Below are positions 1 to 5,602 of a stretch of 6,162 nt of DNA, in pieces. The notes under the pieces were generated by a model that saw only the letters and a program-made list of their open reading frames with translations, did no database searches and was not told the DNA's origin. The stretch is taken from NCBI GenBank assembly GCA_030151925.1, contig JASLCY010000203.1, positions 1 through 6,162 of the forward strand, read 5' to 3'. The translations under genes were made by a program, and so were the position numbers. Origin of the DNA: Oligoflexus sp. (GTDB taxonomy: Bacteria; Bdellovibrionota_B; Oligoflexia; Oligoflexales; Oligoflexaceae). Numbering within the stretch: position 1 is the stretch's first letter; every line of letters begins with the position of its first letter.

Positions 1-219
1 GAGAACCCGGAAATCATCGCCCAGGCCACCCCCGTGCATGCGTTGATGAAAGCGAAGGCTATCGTGATTCTGCTGGGGGTGTATGCGTTCTTTAGCCTCT
101 ATTGGTTATTCTTCAAGTTGGTATCGGGCACAACTCTCGGCGAGAGCTTTTTGGACAATTTTTGGACTTTGCAAAATCCGCGTAAAACAAGACACATCAA
201 GGATTCTGGAGATTCCTAA
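1..219 (+). CDS. C-terminal part of an unidentified membrane-anchored protein (5' end outside window)
   Basis: The frame is open from the first base and ends at TAA 217-219, giving 72 visible residues. Residues about 20-41 form one hydrophobic, aromatic-rich segment (AIVILLGVYAFFSLYWLFF) that should span the membrane. A polar tail of about 30 residues with basic stretches (PRKTRHIK) follows, so by the positive-inside tendency the C-terminus is probably cytoplasmic. The residues before the segment (ENPEIIAQATPVHAL) read like ordinary protein. GTG 34 and ATG 46 are possible internal starts but neither has a Shine-Dalgarno sequence, so I read this as the end of a longer gene. A small one-helix protein starting at ATG 46 (57 residues) is the alternative. 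I do not recognise a family. Its third codon positions are less GC-rich than those of the downstream genes. Confidence 0.55.
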   Translation, partial: ENPEIIAQATPVHALMKAKAIVILLGVYAFFSLYWLFFKLVSGTTLGESFLDNFWTLQNPRKTRHIKDSGDS

Positions 220-233
220 GTAGGTATCCTTGA
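197..233. repeat. 8-bp inverted repeat overlapping the -35 box
   Basis: TCAAGGAT (197-204) and ATCCTTGA (226-233) are perfect inverted copies separated by 21 nt. The right arm covers the first four bases of the TTGACA -35 box at 230-235, and the left arm lies in the last codons of the upstream gene. As DNA this could be a two-half-site operator with arm centres about 29 bp apart. As RNA it is a weak stem with a large loop and no T-run, so it is a poor terminator. Function is inferred from position only. Confidence 0.35.
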
Positions 234-259
234 CAGTCTCAAGATGCGGTATGTATAGT
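230..259 (+). promoter_or_regulatory. Sigma70-type promoter for the XRE regulator gene
   Basis: A perfect -35 box TTGACA (230-235) is followed after 18 nt by TATAGT (254-259), five of six matches to the -10 consensus. Transcription should begin near 265-267, giving a leader of about 55 nt before the ATG at 322. It lies between the end of the upstream frame and the regulator gene and is the best promoter match in the window. Spacing is one base longer than the 17-nt optimum. Confidence 0.72.
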
Positions 260-297
260 TTCGTTAAGCCTTTTCATAAAAATCTGTCTTATGCCAG

Positions 298-309
298 CGT
301 CACGTGACG
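298..309. promoter_or_regulatory. Perfect 12-bp palindrome (CGTCACGTGACG) next to the ribosome binding site; possible operator
   Basis: CGTCACGTGACG reads the same on both strands and sits in the predicted leader, ending two bases before the GGAGGG ribosome binding site (312-317). It could be the binding site of a dimeric regulator, possibly the XRE protein encoded just downstream (autoregulation). In RNA it can only make a 4-bp CGTC/GACG stem with a 4-nt loop, so a DNA role is more likely. The match is exact; the role is inferred. Confidence 0.45.
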
Positions 310-321
310 TCGGAGGGTACC

Positions 322-1212
322 ATGAAGCGCTCGGGAGCTGTGAAATTCCCCCACTCTGTGCAACTTTTCAAGTTTTGCCAAAAGGTGATGATGCATCAGA
401 AAGGGGTTAAGGTTCGGGACCAAGAAGTTGGGTCGATCCTGAATTTCAATCCCTCGGACTGCAGCCATTGGAAACGCGGCGAGAAGAACGTCCGTTCCGT
501 GTTCGCCCTCGCGAAGCTCGCTGAGGCGCTGAGCGTCGAGACCTCGCTGATCCACGACATCACCAGCGGCTCCGCGGACCTCGACGAGGCCTTCTTCGAA
601 TACCAGGAAGCCCGCTCCTACCGCCAGCTCAAGGATCAATCGGCTTCGGCCACTCCCGAGAAGGTCCAGGAGACCCGCGAGCGCATCCTCGCCTTCGTCG
701 ACCAGATCCACCAGGAGGCCGATTTCCAGACGCCTCCTCTGTATTTGCCGGAAGTCATGCGCAGCTTCGCCTTCATCACGACCCAGCCGGTCGAGATGCT
801 CGACAAGCTCAGCCGCATCCTCCGCGTGAAGGCTGGTCAGTACTGCATCCAGTATAAGAAGGGCGAGCTCAAGGCCCAGACCCGTATGTCGATGGTCAAG
901 GACCTGGCCCGCATCATCTTCGAAGGCGAGCGCGAGCGCTTCCCTGAGTTCGGTCCCGCGAATTCGGCCCTCTCTTCCTACGAGCACCAGCTCTTCGTCG
1001 CGAACCTCCTTCTCCCGCGCAGCCTGCTCCTCAGCGAGCTGGCGAAGATGGATTCCCGCAAGAACGTGATAGCCGAGCTGGCTACCACCTTCTGGGTACC
1101 CAAATCCCTGGTCAGCTTCCAGCTCCAGGAGCTCGTCACCGATTCGCAGCGCACGGCCCCGCGCAGCCTCGAGTCCCAGAACGCGGTTGAATCGGCCGTC
1201 CAAACAGCCTGA
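322..1212 (+). CDS. XRE-type HTH regulator with degenerate ImmA/IrrE-like C-terminal domain
   Basis: This is a probable DNA-binding transcription regulator of 296 residues. Residues about 30-80 look like an XRE/Cro helix-turn-helix: a first helix around EVGSILNF, then NPSDCSHWKRG as turn and recognition helix, then a LAKLAEALSV helix. A charged helical linker follows (about 90-135). The C-terminal part resembles the ImmA/IrrE peptidase fold: residues 189-205 occupy the place of the zinc-binding helix, and 221-271 (EHQLFVANLLLPRSLL, then a small helical end) resemble the conserved ExxNxFAxxLLMP region. The HExxH motif is absent; KDLAR (193-197) stands in its place, while Glu221 matches the third-ligand position. 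I infer a non-catalytic sensor or dimerisation module. ATG 322 is chosen because GGAGGG (312-317) precedes it; GTG 304 has no such site. The gene has its own promoter and terminator. Codon composition changes sharply near codon 51. The HTH call is firm; the ImmA assignment is moderate. Confidence 0.85.
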   Translation: MKRSGAVKFPHSVQLFKFCQKVMMHQKGVKVRDQEVGSILNFNPSDCSHWKRGEKNVRSVFALAKLAEALSVETSLIHDITSGSADLDEAFFEYQEARSYRQLKDQSASATPEKVQETRERILAFVDQIHQEADFQTPPLYLPEVMRSFAFITTQPVEMLDKLSRILRVKAGQYCIQYKKGELKAQTRMSMVKDLARIIFEGERERFPEFGPANSALSSYEHQLFVANLLLPRSLLLSELAKMDSRKNVIAELATTFWVPKSLVSFQLQELVTDSQRTAPRSLESQNAVESAVQTA

Positions 1213-1236
1213 AAAAACACCGTCATCCCGAATATT

Positions 1237-1264
1237 AAAGCCTCCTTTACGGAGGCTTTTTTTT
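1237..1264 (+). terminator. Intrinsic terminator of the XRE regulator gene
   Basis: AAAGCCTCC (1237-1245) pairs perfectly with GGAGGCTTT (1251-1259) around the 5-nt loop TTTAC. The stem runs into an eight-T tract (1257-1264). It starts 25 nt after the regulator stop codon and separates this gene from the downstream operon. Confidence 0.93.
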
Positions 1265-1312
1265 CGCCCATTGGGTTTGGCTTGCAAAGGCCGGGGGAGA
1301 AGAGTAGACCCG

Positions 1313-1338
1313 CCTTGGAATTGGAAAAACCAAGGAGA
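1313..1338 (+). promoter_or_regulatory. Leader hairpin overlapping the ribosome binding site of the exported-protein gene
   Basis: CCTTGG (1313-1318) is complementary to CCAAGG (1330-1335), leaving an 11-nt A-rich loop. The right arm includes the first four bases of the Shine-Dalgarno sequence AAGGAGA (1332-1338), five bases before ATG 1344. The loop contains a second TTGG (1321-1324) that can instead pair with CCAA (1330-1333), so two exclusive folds exist. This would let structure limit ribosome access. The pairing is visible; a regulatory function is inferred. No convincing promoter was seen between the terminator and this site, although one is expected. Confidence 0.4.
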
Positions 1339-1343
1339 CCCAC

Positions 1344-2021
1344 ATGAAGAATCTTGCACTTGCCCTCGTCCTGACCGCTTCTTCCTCGGCTTTCGCCGGC
1401 ACGGCCGCACCCGCCGCCTTCGCCTGCCCTTCGGAGAAGAGCTTCCTCAAGACCTTCGACAAACTCCTGAACGGCGCCCAGGCGATCGACGCCTCCTCCG
1501 CCGTCGAAGCCGCTCAGAAGGATGCGTATTTCAAAGTCTTCGCGACCGGCATCCCGAACGACGACGCGATCGTCAACCACTTCAAGCTCTCCGGCCAGGC
1601 CTACGACCTCGTCGCGACCAAAGACGACTTCGTCTGGAACGATCCGAACTATATGGATGCCTACGCCGTGGTTTTCGCAGCGGGCAGCGACGTTCCCGTC
1701 GCCAAGATCCAGACCGATACCGATCGTCACGACTACCGCTGCGAACTGATCGCCGCCGCTCCTGCGAACGACGACGGCGCTCAGCCCACCGCAGGCGCCG
1801 GCCGGAAGCCTGCGCAGGGCGACGACGCCTCGAACCTCCCGGACGTGAAGAAGATCGTCCTTCCCGCGGCGGAATTCGACACCATCACCATCGATTCCCC
1901 GCAAGACGTTCCGGTCGAGATCAACGGCGTGCGTTATCCGCATTTCTACGTGATCTCGGCAAACGTCGCGGAAGCGATCGACGCCGACGGCAACCTTACT
2001 CTGGTCTATCGCGGCGAATAA
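1344..2021 (+). CDS. Exported protein of unknown family (signal peptide, two cysteines)
   Basis: A 225-residue protein that I do not recognise. Residues 1-18 (MKNLALALVLTASSSAFA) form a typical Sec signal peptide, with signal-peptidase I cleavage likely after AFA18. A second AFA before Cys28 is a less likely site, and the residues there do not make a good lipobox. The mature protein is acidic and probably periplasmic or secreted. Cys28 and Cys133 are its only cysteines and could form a disulfide. There appear to be two segments: residues about 30-137, then an Ala/Gly/Asp/Pro-rich linker (about 138-166), then a short, strand-rich end (167-225, with a PHFYVISANVAEAIDADGN stretch). ATG 1344 is supported by AAGGAGA five bases upstream and by the signal peptide. 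The CheX-like gene begins 29 nt after the stop with no terminator between, so the two are probably co-transcribed. Codon use is strongly GC-ending, typical of the window. Confidence 0.85.
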   Translation: MKNLALALVLTASSSAFAGTAAPAAFACPSEKSFLKTFDKLLNGAQAIDASSAVEAAQKDAYFKVFATGIPNDDAIVNHFKLSGQAYDLVATKDDFVWNDPNYMDAYAVVFAAGSDVPVAKIQTDTDRHDYRCELIAAAPANDDGAQPTAGAGRKPAQGDDASNLPDVKKIVLPAAEFDTITIDSPQDVPVEINGVRYPHFYVISANVAEAIDADGNLTLVYRGE

Positions 2022-2038
2022 GTTTAAGATCTTGGGTA

Positions 2039-2044
2039 GAGGTG
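2039..2044 (+). promoter_or_regulatory. Ribosome binding site that selects the GTG start of the CheX-like gene
   Basis: GAGGTG (2039-2044) lies six bases before GTG 2051. The frame is open far upstream, so this site decides the start. GTG 2042 overlaps the site itself. GTG 2060 and ATG 2084 have no comparable upstream match. Confidence 0.65.
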
Positions 2045-2050
2045 CTGCCC

Positions 2051-2995
2051 GTGAGCGACGTGAGACAGGTTTTCAAAACTTTTATGGAAGACGCTCTGCT
2101 CAAGAGCCTTCCCGATGCCGAACTCGCTCCGGCCGCAGACGAAGCGCCTCTGCCCGCTGACCTTATGCACGCTCTCTTGCCCTTCGAAGGCCCGCAGATG
2201 AAGGCCGAGGCCTACCTCGGCTGCTCGCGCGCCTTCCTCCTCAAGACCTGTCCCCTGGCGATCGCCGATATCAAAGAAAGCGACGCCGTCCTCCGCGACT
2301 GGCTCGGCGAACTCGGCAACCTGACGATGGGCCGCCTGAAAAATAGGCTCCTGGCGCACGGCGTCACGATCAAGATCTCACCGCCCGTCCTCGCGACGAA
2401 CGGACCCGCGCCCTTGGCCAAAGCTTCGAAAGAGGTCGAGCTTACGAACCGGTATAAGGCCGGCGGCGAACTCGTGGTCTTCCTCTGCCGCATCACGGGC
2501 GAAGTCCCGGTGGTCGGGGAAGCGCTCAAACAATCCGCCGAGATCCTGCCGGGCGACGCGATTTACCGGCTCAACGACAGCACGAACCAAAACGCGGCCC
2601 CGAACTACGACCGAGTTTCGCATATTCGTTCAGGACAGGCTCAGGACGCTGAAGACCGCGACGATGAGATCGATGACGACAGCGAGGATACGGAATCGTA
2701 TTTCGCGGCCGATCGCGCCGCGGACTCGCGGCCGCAACCGGCCAAACCCGTGCGCATCCTCTATCATTCGCAATTGAAGGAACCCGTCCTCGGCGGGATC
2801 TCATGGCCGGAGATCGACAGGCTGGTCCTGCAGTTCAGCACGGGCCTCGATATCACGCTCTCCCCGCCCTCGCTCCTCGCCAAGGGGCTCTCGACTTTCA
2901 CGATCGAAGGCCTGACGATGAGCCTCGAACGCGAGGGACGGCTCCTGAAGATCTCTTTCCCCAAGCTCCACATCCATCTCTCGAAATTGGATTGA
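2051..2995 (+). CDS. CheX-like phosphatase of phosphorylated response regulators, with extra C-terminal domain
   Basis: A 314-residue cytoplasmic protein of the CheC/CheX/FliY phosphatase family, which removes phosphate from CheY-type receiver domains. The decisive segment is residues 84-112: WLGELGNLTMGRLKNRL and then GVTIKISPP. It closely follows CheX as I recall it from Thermotoga (GELGNMTAGKL ... ITPP). Glu87 and Asn90 form the catalytic ExxN pair. Residues about 37-75 should supply the beta-strands before the active helix, and 127-156 those after it. CheX proteins are usually about 150-160 residues, so this one is about twice that length. An Asp/Glu-rich low-complexity linker (about 196-230) leads to a second domain (about 233-314) containing GLDITLSPP (265-273), which echoes the first SPP segment. 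No membrane segment is seen. It probably shares a transcript with the exported-protein gene. The neighbouring convergent gene encodes a receiver-containing kinase, a possible partner. Fold and family are firm; substrate is unknown. Confidence 0.88.
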   Translation: MSDVRQVFKTFMEDALLKSLPDAELAPAADEAPLPADLMHALLPFEGPQMKAEAYLGCSRAFLLKTCPLAIADIKESDAVLRDWLGELGNLTMGRLKNRLLAHGVTIKISPPVLATNGPAPLAKASKEVELTNRYKAGGELVVFLCRITGEVPVVGEALKQSAEILPGDAIYRLNDSTNQNAAPNYDRVSHIRSGQAQDAEDRDDEIDDDSEDTESYFAADRAADSRPQPAKPVRILYHSQLKEPVLGGISWPEIDRLVLQFSTGLDITLSPPSLLAKGLSTFTIEGLTMSLEREGRLLKISFPKLHIHLSKLD

Positions 2996-3000
2996 GACGC

Positions 3001-5466
3001 TCACTCGCCGACGTGCTTTTTGAGGACTTCGAGCAGTTCCTGCCGATGGATCGGTTTTGAGACGAAGGCCGTATACCCGGCTTCCAGGCATTTATCGCGT
3101 TCCTCTTTCATCGCATGCGCCGTGATCGCGATGATAGGCTGGCAGAAATCCCGGCGACGCAGCTCCGCGACCGCCGCATAACCGTCCATGCGAGGCATCT
3201 GCACGTCCATGAGGATGATGTCGAAGCTCTCCGCCAGCGCTCTCTCCACGCCCTGCACGCCGTCATCCGCGAGCTCGACTTCCACGCCCGCGCGTTTGAG
3301 GATCTTGCGTATGAGCAGCTGATTGTCGGGCGAATCGTCGACGATGAGCATCCGCTTGCCGCGCAGCCGATGATCCTCCGAGGCCGCCAGCTCCACCTTG
3401 CGCGTGCCGAAATCAAAGTACCCCCGGGCCATCATCGCAGCGGACTCGACGCTCGTTTCGACCTTTATCTCCGCCACGAAATGGCTGCCGACGCCTTCCT
3501 TGCTGCTTTCGAGCCAGAAGTCGCCGCCGAGCACGCGCGCGACGTTGCGCGTCAGCACGAGGCCGAGGCCCGTGCCTCCGAACTTGCGAGTGGTCGAAAG
3601 ATCGGCCTGGCTGAAGGCCTGGAAGAGGCGGCCGGTCGATTCCTCGGAGATGCCGATGCCGGTGTCTTTGATATCGAAGCGCAGTTTCGATTCGGCGTAA
3701 GCGATGCTCATCATCACCGCGCCGCGTTTGGTGAATTTAATCGCGTTGCCGACGATATTGGTGAGGATCTGCCGGAGGCGCGTCGGATCCGAGACTACAG
3801 TCGCGGGCAGCGGCGTGTCCGCGTGGATCGTGAAATCGATGCCCTTGTCCTTGGCTTTGAAAGTCATGAGCGAAGAGAAATCGGTTATGAGCTCGTGCAG
3901 GGAGAAAGGGATGGCCTCGATCGACATCCGGCCGGCTTCGACCTTGGACAGATCGAGGATATCGTCGATGATGCGGACGACCTGAGCGGTGTTCCGTTCG
4001 ATGATCTGCAGGTATTGCTCGTTCTCTTCCGGCGTCTGGTGACCGTCGCGCAGGAGGCTCACGAAACCCATGATGGCGCCGAGCGGCGTGCGGATCTCGT
4101 GGCTCATGTTCGCGAGGAAGGCCGACTTCGCGTTGTTGGCCGCCTCGGCTTTAACCCGGGCGTTCTCGAGATCGAGCTTGAGGCTCTCCTCCTCGGTCTG
4201 GTCGTAGGCGATCAGGATGAAGCCGCGCACCGTCCCGTCCTCGTCGATATCCGGTATCGCCGAGTTGTGCATAATGTGGGCCTTCTGCGCCCCATCGTAC
4301 GATCGCACCTTGAACTGCAGGGGCAGGCCCTCGAGGACCTGCTCGTAGTTCTTCTTGCGGTCGTTGAAGAGCTCTTCGCCGATGAGATCGCGTATGGGCA
4401 GGCCGACCAGCTCCCCGCGCGAGCGGCGAAAGTACTTGATCGAGTATTCGTTCACGAACTGGAGCCTGAGCTGGCGATCGACGTAGGCTATGTGCGCCGG
4501 CACGCTGTCGGTGATGAGGCGAAGGAAGCTCTCCTTCTCCTCGACGTCCAGGCGCGCTTTCACCTGCTTCGTGATATCCACGGAGGTTACGCTGATGCCC
4601 CCGATCTTGCCGTAAGGATCGAGCCGCGGCGAATACGTGAAATCGACGAAGACCCGCTCCTTTTGCCCTTTCAGCCCGAGATCGACCGGCACCTCCTTCG
4701 CGATGTAGGGAATGCCCGTCCTGTAGACTTCGTCGAGCAGCTCGTAGAAAGGTTGATCGGCCAGGTCGGGAAAAGCCTCGCGTATCGTGAGGCCGATCAG
4801 GTCCCGGTGGCCCACGAGCCGCAGATAGGGATCGTTCGCGTGCGTGAAACGATGCTCGGGCCCTTCCAGGATCGCGATGGAGATCGGAGCTTCGTAGAGG
4901 AAGGTTTCCAGATTGATGCGCGCGGAATCGGAAGCGACCCGTTCGTTCTCCGCCTTCCGGCTCATCTCCCCGTATTCGAGCTGCATGAGGCGGAAGTCGA
5001 GCAGCTGCATCACCTGCCGGCTGAGCGCCGCGAGCGCCTGCTGCTGCTCGTTCGTCAATTCGCGCGCTCTTCGATCGACGACGCAGAGGGTGCCGATGAC
5101 GTCGCCCCAGCGTGTTTTAAGGATCGCGCCGGCATAGAAGCGGAAGCCGAGCGGCCCGGTGACGAGTTCATTAGCCTGGAAAACCGGGTCGAGTGTTGCG
5201 TCAGGAATCATAAATATTCCGTCATGACGAATCGCATGATGACAGAAAGCGATATTCCGAGGAGTTTCTGCTACGTCAAGTCCAACACGCGATTTAAACC
5301 AGGCTCTTTCGCTGTCGACAAAACTCATCATAGCGATCGGCGTGTCGCAAATCTGCGAGGCAAGCAGCGTCATATCGTCGAAGGCTTGCTCGGGCAGCGT
5401 ATCCAAAATCTTATAATAATGGAGGGACTTTAGCCGACTCGTCTCGACTGCTGACTGCCAAGCCAT
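3001..5466 (-). CDS. Soluble hybrid sensor histidine kinase (GAF-PAS-PAS-HisKA-HATPase-REC)
   Basis: A complete 821-residue hybrid kinase. Order: GAF about 10-157, of the type marked by ILDTLPE, SFVDSERAWFKS, ETPR and AFCHHAI; PAS about 186-300; PAS about 312-430; helical linker about 425-450; HisKA 446-512 with SHEIRTP and phospho-acceptor His456 (codon 4099-4101); HATPase about 555-670 with N-box Asn574, DTGIGI (601-606) and GGTGLGL (630-636); receiver 705-818 with Asp710/Asp711, phospho-acceptor Asp754 (codon 3205-3207), Thr782 and Lys804. All catalytic boxes look intact. No membrane helix is visible, so it should sense a cytoplasmic cue through GAF or PAS; the ligand cannot be read from sequence. 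No output or Hpt domain is present, so an external Hpt or partner receiver is expected if it works as a phosphorelay. ATG 5466 is the only usable start: the frame closes upstream without another ATG or GTG. It lacks a good Shine-Dalgarno sequence. Codon composition differs over the first 100 codons. Confidence 0.95.
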   Translation of the reverse strand: MAWQSAVETSRLKSLHYYKILDTLPEQAFDDMTLLASQICDTPIAMMSFVDSERAWFKSRVGLDVAETPRNIAFCHHAIRHDGIFMIPDATLDPVFQANELVTGPLGFRFYAGAILKTRWGDVIGTLCVVDRRARELTNEQQQALAALSRQVMQLLDFRLMQLEYGEMSRKAENERVASDSARINLETFLYEAPISIAILEGPEHRFTHANDPYLRLVGHRDLIGLTIREAFPDLADQPFYELLDEVYRTGIPYIAKEVPVDLGLKGQKERVFVDFTYSPRLDPYGKIGGISVTSVDITKQVKARLDVEEKESFLRLITDSVPAHIAYVDRQLRLQFVNEYSIKYFRRSRGELVGLPIRDLIGEELFNDRKKNYEQVLEGLPLQFKVRSYDGAQKAHIMHNSAIPDIDEDGTVRGFILIAYDQTEEESLKLDLENARVKAEAANNAKSAFLANMSHEIRTPLGAIMGFVSLLRDGHQTPEENEQYLQIIERNTAQVVRIIDDILDLSKVEAGRMSIEAIPFSLHELITDFSSLMTFKAKDKGIDFTIHADTPLPATVVSDPTRLRQILTNIVGNAIKFTKRGAVMMSIAYAESKLRFDIKDTGIGISEESTGRLFQAFSQADLSTTRKFGGTGLGLVLTRNVARVLGGDFWLESSKEGVGSHFVAEIKVETSVESAAMMARGYFDFGTRKVELAASEDHRLRGKRMLIVDDSPDNQLLIRKILKRAGVEVELADDGVQGVERALAESFDIILMDVQMPRMDGYAAVAELRRRDFCQPIIAITAHAMKEERDKCLEAGYTAFVSKPIHRQELLEVLKKHVGE

Positions 5467-5483
5467 TCATATACCATTGTTTC

Positions 5484-5514
5484 GCGTGGATCCATGCACT
5501 CCTAGGAAGGTACC
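5484..5514. promoter_or_regulatory. Cluster of short palindromes upstream of the kinase start
   Basis: Three palindromes lie in 31 bp before the kinase gene: GCGTGGATCCATGC (5484-5497, one mismatched pair; core TGGATCCA perfect), TCCTAGGA (5500-5507) and GGTACC (5509-5514). They fall 18-48 bp upstream of the kinase ATG, where an operator would be placed. I saw no convincing -35/-10 pair on the minus strand between 5467 and 5549; the best, TTGTAG and TACCTT with a 17-nt spacer, is weak. Regulatory function is speculative. Confidence 0.25.
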
Positions 5515-5549
5515 AATCACCCTTTTAAACTACAAGACCCGAAGCAAGA

Positions 5550-5578
5550 AGCCCCCGCACCTTCTCGATGCGGGGGCT
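5550..5578 (-). terminator. Intrinsic terminator downstream of the Kelch gene
   Basis: AGCCCCCGCA (5550-5559) and TGCGGGGGCT (5569-5578) form a perfect 10-bp, GC-rich stem with a 9-nt loop. On the minus strand it begins 24 nt after the Kelch stop codon and is followed by a short T-rich tail (TCTTGCTTC), so it fits termination of that gene. It also shields the kinase gene from read-through. The T tract is imperfect. Confidence 0.78.
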
Positions 5579-5602
5579 CTTCGTAGACCATCGTTTTCCG
5601 CT

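Noticed and set aside
304..321. GTG 304 as start of the regulator
   Set aside because: It would put the GGAGGG ribosome binding site and the palindrome's end inside the coding region. ATG 322 is correctly spaced from GGAGGG.
1265..1312. Possible promoter for the exported-protein operon (TTGCAA 1282-1287 with TAGACC 1305-1310)
   Set aside because: The spacing is 17 nt but the -10 match is poor. A sigma54 reading (TGGC...TTGC) has the wrong spacing. Not strong enough to annotate.
289..1943. Long minus-strand frames (289-1410 and 978-1943)
   Set aside because: They are opposite genes with good starts, motifs and a terminator. Their translations are Arg/Gly/Glu/Leu-rich without domains.
1187..2050. 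Upstream extension of the CheX-like reading frame back to position 1187
   Set aside because: It crosses the terminator and the whole exported-protein gene in another frame and translates to Arg-rich low-complexity sequence. The real start is GTG 2051 with its own ribosome binding site.
3115..5433. A 772-codon plus-strand open frame opposite the kinase gene
   Set aside because: It is the antisense of a gene with full GAF/PAS/HisKA/HATPase/REC motifs. Its translation is Arg/Asp/Glu/Leu-rich with no recognisable domain, as expected from a GC-ending codon bias on the other strand.
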